64,000 nucleotides of DNA. Origin: Mucilaginibacter rivuli (GTDB lineage Bacteria > Bacteroidota > Bacteroidia > Sphingobacteriales > Sphingobacteriaceae). Positions 8,394 through 16,733 of the stretch are shown here, in pieces (position 1 is the first letter of the stretch; each line of letters starts with the position of its first letter). The position numbers were made by a program, and so were the translations under genes. The notes beneath the pieces are model-generated. The model had not been told where the DNA came from and did no database searches. It saw only the letters and a list, made by a program, of their open reading frames with translations. The stretch spans positions 434,001 through 498,000 of the forward strand of contig NZ_JAHXPQ010000002.1 in the NCBI RefSeq assembly GCF_019391655.1, given 5' to 3'.

Positions 8394-8481
8394 ACAGAAT
8401 AAAATAGTTCTGTTAATAACAGATTATAAAAATACATTATGAGCATACAATGGTGTGCGCGATTGTTCTGTATAGTTCTGT
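8394..8481. promoter_or_regulatory. Cluster of ACAGAA/TTCTGT repeats in a divergent promoter region
   Basis: The gap 8313-8575 holds GTTCTGT three times (8407-8413, 8465-8471, 8475-8481). It also has ACAGAA at 8394-8399 facing TTCTGT at 8408-8413, and a 15-bp palindrome TCTGTTA-A-TAACAGA starting at 8409. The repeats lie directly upstream of the double-HTH gene. They are candidate binding sites for that protein or arm sites for recombination. Assignment is by position and repetition only. Confidence 0.45.
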
Positions 8482-8575
8482 GTATTTATCATCGCTGATT
8501 AATAAAACCGCTTTGAGATTATTTCATTTCTAATTAGTGCAAAGATGATTTCGCATTTTTAGGAAGGAAGAATAA

Positions 8576-8788
8576 ATGAATAAAAACCAAATTGCTACTA
8601 AAGCTAACTATTCACATGTGACAATTAGAGATTTAAAAAAAGCCTACCAAATAGCTGCCAAAGTTGTTTCAGATTATGGCGATGTGTACTTGCCAATTTT
8701 CAAGCGTATGCATGAAGAAATGAAATCCTTTGAAGCAAACAATCACCTTTGGGATTTAGCGATTAAATTAGGCAAAGAGAGCGATTAA
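8576..8788 (+). CDS. Small hypothetical protein upstream of the integrase
   Basis: A 70-residue, mostly helical, charged protein (KKAYQIAAKVV, FKRMHEEMKSFE) with no recognised family. The start codon is preceded by a purine-rich stretch (AGGAAGGAAG) that could act as a ribosome binding site. It is divergent from the double-HTH gene. A DNA-binding or excision-related role is possible from location, but nothing in the sequence proves it. Confidence 0.5.
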   Translation: MNKNQIATKANYSHVTIRDLKKAYQIAAKVVSDYGDVYLPIFKRMHEEMKSFEANNHLWDLAIKLGKESD

Positions 8789-8925
8789 AAAAGTAGTTGC
8801 TTTTATGGTGGGTTCTTGTAGAATGGAGATATAAAACATTACACCTCATTGTACACAAATTGGTATACCCAATGGCAAACGAGGGAAATTTTTTATACAA
8901 ATTCAAATGATTACAAATTTGAGTT

Positions 8926-8955
8926 TGTGGGAAACGGTCTCCCTGTCTCCGCCAG
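8926..8955 (+). other. Possible internal attachment-like sequence
   Basis: CCCTGTCTCCGCCA at 8941-8954 resembles the 3' end of a tRNA-Ser or tmRNA gene and lies about 140 bases upstream of an integrase start. No T-loop precedes it and no second copy was seen to the right. The surrounding gap 8789-9092 shows nothing else recognisable. If real, it would mark the left end of a nested island. Confidence 0.25.
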
Positions 8956-9092
8956 TTTTTATTTGTAAAACGATGTTTGAGTGATAATTACTCTTTAATA
9001 ACATTAAGTTTTTACAATAATTGGCTCGGACGCTGGTAGATGGTTTCTCGAATTTGGACACATTCGATTACACATTTAGGGATACACCAGCC

Positions 9093-10370
9093 ATGAAACA
9101 TCTTATTTACCAAGCCAATTCGTACTACTTCAACAAACGTGTTCCGTTTAATCTTCGGGAATACATAGCCAAAAAATTGATTAGGTTTTCACTCAAAACC
9201 GATAGTGAAAAACTGGCAATAAAGTTAGCAGCTATTGAAAATGCAAAACTCGAAATCTATTGGGATGCGCTATTAAAAACAGGCTTAAAGCACTCGCACG
9301 AGAATTACAAAGCTGTCATAGAACGTGCTGGTCTTTATGGTTTTTACTACCAAAAAAGTAAAAACATAGCTGAGTTGCCTTTAAACGAGGTTGTAAATAG
9401 GCTTTTACATGTTGGCGAAAACTTCACACCCAAAACTGCCGAGGCGGTTTTAGGTGGAGTTGAACAACCAATTATTATGCTTACGGACGTATTGCCCCAC
9501 TTTTGGGAGTTGAGCAATGATATCGTTCTTACCAAAAGCGAAAATCAAATAAGAAAGTGGAAGAACCCTCGAATACTTGCCATGCATCACTTTATTGTTT
9601 GTATCGGCGATAAGCCATTGGCGAATTTAGATCGGGACGATTTTCTGAAATATAAAGATTGGTGGATACAGAGAATTTTAAATGAAGAAGTTGGGCCAGG
9701 CACCGCAAACAAGCATCTTATTTATATAAAAACAATGATTAGACGAGTGTGCGAACATTTTAAAATAAAAATTGATGCAACTCATCTTTTCGCACGATTG
9801 GCATTTGACGATGACTACCAGCCGAGGCCGCCATTTTCAACAGAATATATCAGGGACACTTTACTCAATGAGAAAAACTTAGCGGGTATGAATGAAATAA
9901 ATAAATCTTTGCTTCATGTTTTTGCGGAAACGGGGGTGTTGTTTTCTGAACAAACGAGCATTCTACCTGAGAATATAATTTTGAATCATGCAATCCCGCA
10001 TATAGTTATTGAGCCGCAAGTGAAAAGGAAATTAAAAACTAAGTATAGAAAACGTATTATTCCTCTTACGGGCTACGCCTACGATGTATTTTTGAAACAC
10101 CCTAACGGATTCAGTGAATATCAAGATCGTTCGGATAACCTGACTTCCGCTACGGGTAAATTTCTTCGGGAGAACAATTTACTACCATCAGAGAAGCATT
10201 CTGTTTATTCATTAAGGCATAGCTTCCAAGATAGATTACTGGCAGCTAAAACTCTCGATAGAGTGCAAGCTGATTTAATGGGTCATAAGTTCGAGCGTCC
10301 CACTTATGGCAGTGGGGCCACCTTAGAAGATAAATTAGAGGCCATGAAAAAAATTCAGATAAAACTATAA
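9093..10370 (+). CDS. Tyrosine recombinase (phage-type integrase), atypical active site
   Basis: The 425-residue product has a core-binding region (about 150-260) and a C-terminal catalytic domain. YSLRHSF (R375, H376), GH at 397-398 and PTYG with Y405 fit the tyrosine recombinase box II. The first catalytic arginine, normally in a TG-x-R-x-x-E motif, is replaced: the protein reads TGVLFSEQ. The ATG at 9093 (MKHLIYQANSYYFNKRVP) matches the usual N-terminus of this type; an in-frame TTG at 9021 would add 24 residues. It resembles integrases common on proteobacterial islands more than the Bacteroidetes type at 16734. It may be an impaired or divergent integrase of a nested element. Confidence 0.85.
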   Translation: MKHLIYQANSYYFNKRVPFNLREYIAKKLIRFSLKTDSEKLAIKLAAIENAKLEIYWDALLKTGLKHSHENYKAVIERAGLYGFYYQKSKNIAELPLNEVVNRLLHVGENFTPKTAEAVLGGVEQPIIMLTDVLPHFWELSNDIVLTKSENQIRKWKNPRILAMHHFIVCIGDKPLANLDRDDFLKYKDWWIQRILNEEVGPGTANKHLIYIKTMIRRVCEHFKIKIDATHLFARLAFDDDYQPRPPFSTEYIRDTLLNEKNLAGMNEINKSLLHVFAETGVLFSEQTSILPENIILNHAIPHIVIEPQVKRKLKTKYRKRIIPLTGYAYDVFLKHPNGFSEYQDRSDNLTSATGKFLRENNLLPSEKHSVYSLRHSFQDRLLAAKTLDRVQADLMGHKFERPTYGSGATLEDKLEAMKKIQIKL

Positions 10371-10408
10371 AAAGAAAGCCCAGGCAATTTGCTTGGGCTT
10401 TCTTTTTA
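10369..10408. terminator. Hairpin terminator after the integrase gene
   Basis: A stem built on AAAGAAAGCCCA and its complement TGGGCTTTCTTT starts at the integrase stop codon and is followed by a T run. Its A-rich left side makes it usable from both directions, and it separates two convergent genes. Confidence 0.85.
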
Positions 10409-10426
10409 TTAAGGGGAAAATGGGGT

Positions 10427-10801
10427 TTATTTAAAACTTGGGCCACCCGCCTTGCGTAAAGCTACACAAATTCGCTGGCTGAATTGTTCGGCGGTTTTCA
10501 GGCCGCCATGTACGCCGATTTTATGGACGGGGTTTCTTATATCGTCCAATTCTATTGTTACATGGTAAGCGTTACGACCATTCCTGTCAGTAACGGTGTT
10601 TGTGGCAATGCCTGTTACCTGATTAACTTCATAGCTTTTATTGCCAATCTGTATTTTTCCGGTTTTATAAAAAATCGTAACGGTACGTTGTTTAAAAAAC
10701 TCGTCTGTATCCACAATCCTGCCATCGGTAAAAAAGCGGTACACTTTCCAACCCGTTACTACAATGAGTATCAGGACAAGCAGTATTAAAATTAAGTTCA
10801 T
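10427..10801 (-). CDS. Single-pass membrane protein, hypothetical
   Basis: The 124-residue product begins with one strong membrane segment (residues 3-20, rich in L, I and V), then a soluble, mostly beta-like domain with IFYKTGKIQIG and HVTIELDDI. No family is recognised. It is the second gene of a probable minus-strand pair with the SHOCT protein (18 bases apart) and converges on the integrase terminator. Confidence 0.65.
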   Translation of the reverse strand: MNLILILLVLILIVVTGWKVYRFFTDGRIVDTDEFFKQRTVTIFYKTGKIQIGNKSYEVNQVTGIATNTVTDRNGRNAYHVTIELDDIRNPVHKIGVHGGLKTAEQFSQRICVALRKAGGPSFK

Positions 10802-10819
10802 AGTTATAGGTTTTAAGGT

Positions 10820-11350
10820 TTACAGGTCTAATAATTTCTTTTTCTTGGCTTCGTATTCGGCCTTTGTAATTGCACCCGCATCAAGCAGTTTTTTGTATTT
10901 AGCAAGTTCATCGGCAGCACTTGGCGCAACTGCTGCTGCGGTGCTATTAGGGATGTTCTTTTTGCAATCAGCTATCTCGCATGTGCCAATGGCATCTTCA
11001 ATGTACATATCGTAATTACTGATATTACCCATGCCCACTGTAAACACGATACGTTCAGCACCATTTGACTTTTCGGAGCGTATCTTTTTTATAATCGCAC
11101 CTCGCCCCGCAAAATTTCTGTCAAGATCGTATTGCTCTGCGCCTTTGCCGGATTGGTAAGTAAGGGATTTAGCCCAACCGCCCATTTGCACATACATAAA
11201 GTTTCCTGATGTGCTTGAACCTCGCCCTAATTTTACCGTATCACCAACGTGGTACGTGATACCGTTAGATGCTTTGTATTCGGTTTTTTTCTGTGCCATC
11301 ACCCCGATAGCAACAAGGCATAGTATGCCAGTAAGTAAAATATGTTTCAT
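10820..11350 (-). CDS. Exported protein with C-terminal SHOCT domain
   Basis: The 176-residue product has a signal peptide (MKHILLTGILCLVAIGVMAQ) and a C-terminal SHOCT-type helical hairpin (DELAKYKKLLDAGAITKAEYEAKKKKLL). SHOCT is a short oligomerisation-type domain found at protein ends. The central part contains a CEIADCKK cysteine pair and is otherwise unassigned. The gene is divergent from the XRE regulator and shares its palindromic operator region, so it is probably controlled by that regulator. Confidence 0.75.
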   Translation of the reverse strand: MKHILLTGILCLVAIGVMAQKKTEYKASNGITYHVGDTVKLGRGSSTSGNFMYVQMGGWAKSLTYQSGKGAEQYDLDRNFAGRGAIIKKIRSEKSNGAERIVFTVGMGNISNYDMYIEDAIGTCEIADCKKNIPNSTAAAVAPSAADELAKYKKLLDAGAITKAEYEAKKKKLLDL

Positions 11351-11396
11351 AAAGCGTTGAGATTTATTAGTAACTCAAAAATAAACAAAGTTTTCT

Positions 11397-11422
11397 AAAT
11401 TTAGTACTATAGTACTAAATTT
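11397..11422. promoter_or_regulatory. Perfect 26-bp palindrome, likely XRE operator
   Basis: The half site AAATTTAGTACTA (11397-11409) is followed by its exact reverse complement (11410-11422). It lies between the divergent SHOCT-protein gene (start 11350) and XRE gene (start 11451), where an XRE dimer would be expected to repress both. The binding partner is inferred from position. Confidence 0.75.
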
Positions 11423-11450
11423 TATCTTACACGGTGTTCGATTTTTGAGC

Positions 11451-11678
11451 ATGGCGGAACGCTCAGAAAACGATTTAAAAATATTCGGCGAGAATTTGCG
11501 GAATATCAGGACGAGCAAAAAGCTTTCAACAGAGAAACTTGCAAATATTGCCGAATTAGAGTTGGTACAAATTAACCGAATTGAGTTAGGGAAGACTAAT
11601 CCAAAACTTTCTACGATCTACGCCTTAGCAAGAGCATTAGAAATAAGCCCGGCAGAGTTATTTAAAATGAAAGACTAA
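11451..11678 (+). CDS. XRE-family transcriptional regulator
   Basis: The 75-residue product is a single helix-turn-helix domain with the usual pattern: FGENLRNIRTSKKLS, then LANIAELELVQINRIE and a closing ALARALEISPAELF. An in-frame TTG at 11445 would add two residues; the ATG at 11451 is preferred. It would bind as a dimer, most likely at the 26-bp palindrome 28 bases upstream. As the only clear small repressor in this part of the element it may control the SHOCT-protein pair and itself. Confidence 0.88.
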   Translation: MAERSENDLKIFGENLRNIRTSKKLSTEKLANIAELELVQINRIELGKTNPKLSTIYALARALEISPAELFKMKD

Positions 11679-11780
11679 ATCTTCACTGTTTTTTCTTTTC
11701 CATCTTTCTACCCATCACATACGCCAACGAAAGAAAAAATCACTATTTTGTATGATTGATTTTTAATCATCAAATAAGCC

Positions 11781-12323
11781 GTGAGTAAAAAGTTTCAATT
11801 CTTAATTATAATATTCCTTATTACTCAAATTACCTGTTTGGGGCAATCAATTGAACATTTACAAATTTATATTGGTCAGACCTCATCAGAGGTACAAAAC
11901 ATTGTAGCTAAAGAAGTTCAAACCCATTACAATGCTCGCGATTGGCTGACCAAGACGAGCGCAAAAACTAATTACGTCGATGGACGAATTAGCGAAATTA
12001 TGATGCTAAAGGAAAATGTAATGATTGAAAAATTTAATAAGGGTGCAAATTACTGCGTACACTATGTTATGAGTAGAGATACGTTATCTCATATAATTAC
12101 CGAGTATTTTAACTTGACATTACAGGAAGTGAGGGCGTTATTAGTCAACGCTCAAAGTACTAATGTTCATGGTTATTATTTTGATCGTTACCTAAAGAGT
12201 TATTGCAAAGTTTATTTGTCAGGAGCCGGAACAGTTATAGAGTATTATCAAAAGGCAATAATGTCTGCTTTACCATTAGCAATCCAAGAGCAGCTTCAAA
12301 TGCTAAACAAAAAATTTGATTAG
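11781..12323 (+). CDS. Exported hypothetical protein
   Basis: The 180-residue product begins at a GTG (11781) with a hydrophobic N-terminal signal (about residues 4-21, ending CLGQS). The rest is a mixed domain with repeated aromatic and charged residues and no recognised family. It converges on the lipoprotein gene at 12335 and follows the XRE gene by about 100 bases. The GTG start is chosen because the signal peptide begins directly there. Confidence 0.6.
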   Translation: MSKKFQFLIIIFLITQITCLGQSIEHLQIYIGQTSSEVQNIVAKEVQTHYNARDWLTKTSAKTNYVDGRISEIMMLKENVMIEKFNKGANYCVHYVMSRDTLSHIITEYFNLTLQEVRALLVNAQSTNVHGYYFDRYLKSYCKVYLSGAGTVIEYYQKAIMSALPLAIQEQLQMLNKKFD

Positions 12324-12334
12324 ACACAATATAT

Positions 12335-12856
12335 CTAATAACCGTAGCCATGTCCTGCTGAATCACACCAGCATTTATTTAACTGTACTCCGTATGTAAT
12401 AGAGTCATATTTGCTTTTGGTGTTTGTTAGTTTAATGCTATCAATAAATTTATTATAGTTAGGGATTACACCCGTCTTTAATATTGATCTTTTTTCGAAT
12501 AATCGGAAACTTTCTCGGATTTTAATATTCGTATCGTATCCTGTAAATATCGCAATGCACTTCGAGTGGTAATTGGCGGGATTAATTGAAATAGACTTAT
12601 CGTTAATCTTGACCACAATCGCATGGTTTTTTGTGGAATCAATGCTAACACATTTTATCAATAAACTTGTTGATACATCGCCTTTAAGTACCGATTTATC
12701 AGCAATTTGAACGTCATCAAGAAATACGCGAACATGCTTAACGGGCACATCATAACCTTGAGAAGGATCAATAAAAACCGATACTGATTTTAAATTATCT
12801 TTCGATTTACATGACGCTAAAATTAGCATCAACGTGACTATAATTAGAATTTTCAT
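12335..12856 (-). CDS. Small lipoprotein, candidate immunity protein for the RHS toxin
   Basis: The ATG at 12856 gives 173 residues with a lipoprotein signal (MKILIIVTLMLILASC, cysteine 16), so the mature protein is membrane-anchored and faces the periplasm or surface. A longer open frame to 12976 overlaps the RHS gene and lacks a signal at its start. The gene starts one base after the RHS stop codon, so the two are co-translated. Toxin genes of the RHS type are commonly followed directly by their immunity gene, and a periplasmic lipoprotein would suit a secreted protease toxin. No immunity family is recognised; the role is inferred from position. Confidence 0.65.
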   Translation of the reverse strand: MKILIIVTLMLILASCKSKDNLKSVSVFIDPSQGYDVPVKHVRVFLDDVQIADKSVLKGDVSTSLLIKCVSIDSTKNHAIVVKINDKSISINPANYHSKCIAIFTGYDTNIKIRESFRLFEKRSILKTGVIPNYNKFIDSIKLTNTKSKYDSITYGVQLNKCWCDSAGHGYGY

Positions 12857-12857
12857 T

Positions 12858-15800
12858 TTATTTATGTGATGGGTCAGCAATAGGTAATGGAACAAGCATA
12901 CCGTATCTTCTGTTACCAACATATGGATGACTTTGCGTTGAGTAAGATCTTGAAACTTGATTTCCATCCGAATCACGGTTTTGTTTGTTAGTTATAATGG
13001 CTCTATTAGCTCCTTGATTAAGCATGCCACTTGAAGCATTATAATAAATATCTATCACTTGTTTATTAGAAAAATTGGCCCCCTGACCTGTGTAAGACAT
13101 CGGATCAGATGTACTGTTGGCGTTTGGATGGTCAAATCCCATATTATGTCCAACTTCATGAAAGGCGATATCTGTCATGCCTTTTAAACTACCAGTCGCT
13201 TCAACATAAGAAATTTTTCCGTTTAATCGAGCGACTCCAACTGCATCACCTCCCCCTAATTTAGGATCGGCTTTACCAGTAACCTGATCCACAATGGCAA
13301 CTAAGTGATCACTGTTCTTAACATCATTTATTGAAGATGCTGCTTCAAATTTTGCATCTACATTATAAGTTATATGTGTTGTCCCGCCGTCATTGTTTTT
13401 ATACGAATCCGTAGCTGTTTGAGCATTATATCTATCATTTAAGGATGCCGCAAGTTCGCCAGCTCTAACAGAACTTACGCCTGCGGCGTCTAAAACCTTG
13501 CCAGTGATGTGAATTGTGCGGGTCTCTGTAACATCTTTTCCATGCTGTACTCTGGTTGATGTTGTCCAGACAGAGTCTCCATTCATATCTATATTCTTAA
13601 TAGGATTAAGAGCAGCGTACTGGTATGTGCTGATTCCCTGAAATTTCTCCGCATATTTATCAATGACCAAAAATCTTCCTATTGTAGGATCATAGAACCG
13701 CGCGCCATAATCGTATTGACCCATTTCCTCTTGCAATTCTTTTTTGTTGTAAAGGATGTCATTTTTTGTCCCAAAAGCATAGCGATTATAGTTCAAGCCA
13801 TAAGGGTAATAGTCATCTTTTTGAATTATCCTTGCAACGTGACTGCTATCGTTGAAACTTACTCTACTATTTCCTAAATTATCAGTAAGAGTATATTCAT
13901 AGCTAAAACTGCCATCGGTCTTCCGCCTGGCAATTCCTTCTCCGGTTTCTAAGTAGTCTATTACGCCATTAAAGTAATGTATCCCATTATCGTAGTCGAC
14001 TGTGCCGAAGGTTGTGTTTGCACTTGTTCGCCTGAGCTTATTACCATCTGCATCATAAGTGTAACTAATGGTCTTAGACCCAGAAATTGCGCTTGGTAGA
14101 TTAAGAATATTATAACTAATATAAGCGTTGTTATGTGCATCATAGGATGCATTGCCGTTACCATCATATTGGTAATTATTTGCGGTTAATCCAGTGACAT
14201 TTAATAGATGATTGCCATCATAGCCGTAGGTGTAATTATAAGTGGCTGGGACGCGAGGGTCAACCCTTGTCAATGTTTGTAAATTACCTGTTTTGTCATA
14301 GGAAATATTACTTTCGGTAAAATTCTCATTAGAAATACCGCTTAAAAGGCGGTTCATTTTATCGTACGAATAGGAGTAATTCTTTGTTAAATTACTGCCT
14401 GTTCCCCAATATTGATCGGCTATGTTACCATTAAATTGCGGAACCGTGCCATCATTGTATTTAAGTTGAAAAACAAATAATGCAGCACTGTCCTTTACCA
14501 TCCAGCCACGCTCATTATAAGTATAATTCAAGTTTTGTAAAAAACTTGCCCCTCCGTCAGCACTATGCAGCGATTTGGTTTTGAGTTGCCCTATTTCGTT
14601 ATAGTCAAATTTTGCTACTAAAATATTAGTGCCACCATTGATTTTTTTCCATTCTTCGATTTTTCGTCCTGTATGGTCATACGCAAGGCTATCAATGATG
14701 GTTAATAGGGGATTACTTCCGTTATGATGGTCTTTAATCGATGTAATCATAGTATTTGTGAAATCATAACTATTTTTAATTTCATCAAAGTTGTTGGTAT
14801 TGTAATTCGTTGTACCACCCACATAGTGCTGCGCAATAGTTTTGACAATATTAGCCTTGTTATCATAGTAATGTGCCGACCAAAGCAGATCGGAGTTATC
14901 TAAGATACTTGTTAGAGATACAGTAAGCAATCCATTGGTCATTTGGCTATACTGCGCATGTTTATCGTATGCGCTTGGCAAATTTGGAACACTATAATCG
15001 TCATAGTAATTTACCGTTAGTATTTTCGAAATATTATTTGTTGGGAAAGTTGTAGAAGTATAGTAATAGCTACCTGTATTCGTATTATCTCTGCGTTCCC
15101 ATAAAGAAGTTTGAGAATTAACTAAAGTTTGTAAGTCTATTCTGCTTATGTTTACACCACCATTATTCCAGATTCCGGTAACTACAGGTTTTCCGAAGGC
15201 ATCATATTTAACAAATGCCCATTGATTATTAATTCTCTTTAAAGAATCTTGTGTAGCAACAACTTGGTCTATTTTATTATAGATTATATATTCACGGCCT
15301 TTACCGGGGATTTTTTTCTCTATTAACCTCTGTCTCTCGTCATAACGGTATTGGTAACAAAATTTATCAAGAGTTGCCTGGGTTATTGCGCCATTGTCAG
15401 GATCAGCAGAAGCGGGTAAAACAAATGCTAAGTTTCCAAAATCATCGAAGACGTAATAAGTTGAGTGAGCCACGCCTCCTGTATTATAAGACCTGTTTAA
15501 AACAGTGTTCCCTTGCTTATCTTTATATTCTTCTGTTGTACCTGCATTCCCATCGGAGTTTTGCCAATTTTCGTCTTTGAAGATATTTATAAGTAGTTGG
15601 CTACCACCGTAACTTCCGCCATCTACTAAGTAGGGTTTATCATTACTGTCGTAACTAACCCGATACATTTTTGCCCAGCGACCATTTCCAGATGATGATG
15701 AAGCATCATTTGTAGTATAATCCATTTTTACCGTGTGACCAGGAGAGCTTGTACCGGTCTTACCTGTAAGTTGCCAATTGTCACCGGGTGCACCTTGCTC

Positions 15801-16424
15801 AATTGGGCGATTTAGCGGGGATGCCTCAAAAGCTGTTTCTGCAAAAGGGAAATTATTTTTCTTTACACCAGGTGCATTCCATCCTGAAATATTTGATGGG
15901 TTACTGTAAAATGACATTTGATCGGAGAATCCATTAACTTTGAAACTACCATTGCTATTTATTGGCAATGCTGAAAAGGGATCGTAGGTTGTATTTTCAC
16001 GCCCAAATTGGTCGTAGGCTATTGGGGTTACAATATCTCTTAGCGTGGGGCTGCCTTTAACTTGAATTATTTGCATCGGACGACCCAATCCATCAATATA
16101 TTGGACGGTAGCCATAACATCACATGTTGTATTATTAGGATCGGCAGGATTTGTTATTCCCGCAACTCTTGGCGTATAAGTTACAATGTAATTTTGATTG
16201 TTGGTAAGTGATATGCCTAACGGGACACAGTTAGGTGTTATACTTCCTGAAAAGTTATCTGATGAGAAACCATTTGAAAGTTCTATTGTATGAGGGGCCG
16301 TATATGTCCCCGTTGTATTCGCCTGATTTAATATTAGCTGTCCAAAAGCATTGTTTACGGCTAATATATTTAGGAAAATGATTGAAAAGCGCCAAAGAAT
16401 TTTTGAATGTAATTGATAATTCAT
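12858..16424 (-). CDS. RHS/YD-repeat protein with C-terminal metzincin-like protease domain
   Basis: The 1188-residue product has a signal peptide (about 1-28), a DUF6443-type region (about 50-190, with YIDGLGRPMQ), many YD repeats, and an RHS core-associated segment near 870-935 (GARFYDPTIGRF around 905). After the core the protein changes to a unique domain with HEVGHNMGFDH at 1089-1099, a complete HExxHxxGxxH metzincin zinc site, and a following DPMSY Met-turn near 1107-1111. This is the layout of a polymorphic toxin: a shell plus a variable C-terminal effector. A small lipoprotein gene follows one base later. The secretion route is not visible. An alternative is a surface protease not used as a toxin. 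Confidence 0.9.
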   Translation of the reverse strand: MNYQLHSKILWRFSIIFLNILAVNNAFGQLILNQANTTGTYTAPHTIELSNGFSSDNFSGSITPNCVPLGISLTNNQNYIVTYTPRVAGITNPADPNNTTCDVMATVQYIDGLGRPMQIIQVKGSPTLRDIVTPIAYDQFGRENTTYDPFSALPINSNGSFKVNGFSDQMSFYSNPSNISGWNAPGVKKNNFPFAETAFEASPLNRPIEQGAPGDNWQLTGKTGTSSPGHTVKMDYTTNDASSSSGNGRWAKMYRVSYDSNDKPYLVDGGSYGGSQLLINIFKDENWQNSDGNAGTTEEYKDKQGNTVLNRSYNTGGVAHSTYYVFDDFGNLAFVLPASADPDNGAITQATLDKFCYQYRYDERQRLIEKKIPGKGREYIIYNKIDQVVATQDSLKRINNQWAFVKYDAFGKPVVTGIWNNGGVNISRIDLQTLVNSQTSLWERRDNTNTGSYYYTSTTFPTNNISKILTVNYYDDYSVPNLPSAYDKHAQYSQMTNGLLTVSLTSILDNSDLLWSAHYYDNKANIVKTIAQHYVGGTTNYNTNNFDEIKNSYDFTNTMITSIKDHHNGSNPLLTIIDSLAYDHTGRKIEEWKKINGGTNILVAKFDYNEIGQLKTKSLHSADGGASFLQNLNYTYNERGWMVKDSAALFVFQLKYNDGTVPQFNGNIADQYWGTGSNLTKNYSYSYDKMNRLLSGISNENFTESNISYDKTGNLQTLTRVDPRVPATYNYTYGYDGNHLLNVTGLTANNYQYDGNGNASYDAHNNAYISYNILNLPSAISGSKTISYTYDADGNKLRRTSANTTFGTVDYDNGIHYFNGVIDYLETGEGIARRKTDGSFSYEYTLTDNLGNSRVSFNDSSHVARIIQKDDYYPYGLNYNRYAFGTKNDILYNKKELQEEMGQYDYGARFYDPTIGRFLVIDKYAEKFQGISTYQYAALNPIKNIDMNGDSVWTTSTRVQHGKDVTETRTIHITGKVLDAAGVSSVRAGELAASLNDRYNAQTATDSYKNNDGGTTHITYNVDAKFEAASSINDVKNSDHLVAIVDQVTGKADPKLGGGDAVGVARLNGKISYVEATGSLKGMTDIAFHEVGHNMGFDHPNANSTSDPMSYTGQGANFSNKQVIDIYYNASSGMLNQGANRAIITNKQNRDSDGNQVSRSYSTQSHPYVGNRRYGMLVPLPIADPSHK

Positions 16425-16449
16425 AAATCAAGGTTTAGATACTTGATTT
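16425..16449. promoter_or_regulatory. Inverted repeat abutting the RHS start codon
   Basis: AAATCAAG at 16425-16432 and CTTGATTT at 16442-16449 pair exactly around 9 bases, immediately upstream of the RHS start codon. In the mRNA this would fold over the ribosome landing site; as DNA it could be an operator. A TATCTTTA element just upstream resembles a Bacteroidota -7 box. Confidence 0.4.
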
Positions 16450-16511
16450 AAAGATATGTATTTTAATATCAATATTTATTATTTCCCTGTGTCTTTTTGA
16501 AAAGAATAGAC

Positions 16512-16733
16512 CTATTCGATTTCTGAACCTAATTGGCTCTTTATTTTATTTACTCTGCCAATTACCGTTTTCAAAACATCGTTAGAAGCTTTATTAATAA
16601 AGGCGACCATATAGTTCATTGTTGTAATGATACTGTTATGCCTGAATATTTTTTGAAGCATCACGAGCGAGATTCTTTCACCGGCCAGGTCAATAAACGT
16701 ATGCCGGGCAAATGTGCATCGTAAACATAACGG
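16512..16733 (-). pseudogene. C-terminal remnant of a second tyrosine integrase
   Basis: Reading in the same frame directly after the stop codon of the neighbouring integrase, 73 codons translate to a recombinase C-terminus. TFARHTFIDLAGE supplies the box II arginine and histidine, LQKIFRHNS the second histidine, and TTMNYM the tyrosine, followed by a tail that ends at a TAG (16512-16514). It aligns with the end of the intact integrase (ARHSF, QKLFRHSD, TTMGYM) but differs at many residues, so it is a diverged paralogue and not a recent copy. No start codon or N-terminal domains remain. It probably marks an earlier integration or a recombination between two integrase genes. Confidence 0.8.

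Noticed and set aside
12335..12976. Longer 213-codon reading of the lipoprotein gene
   Set aside because: The extra part overlaps the RHS coding end, and the lipoprotein signal begins at the ATG at 12856.
16480..16500. CCCTGTGTCT as a second copy of the attachment-like CCCTGTCTCCGCCA
   Set aside because: Only the first six bases match without a gap, so it is not good evidence for a repeat.
16533..16724. Plus-strand open frame of 63 codons
   Set aside because: It is the antisense shadow of the integrase remnant, which reads cleanly on the minus strand.
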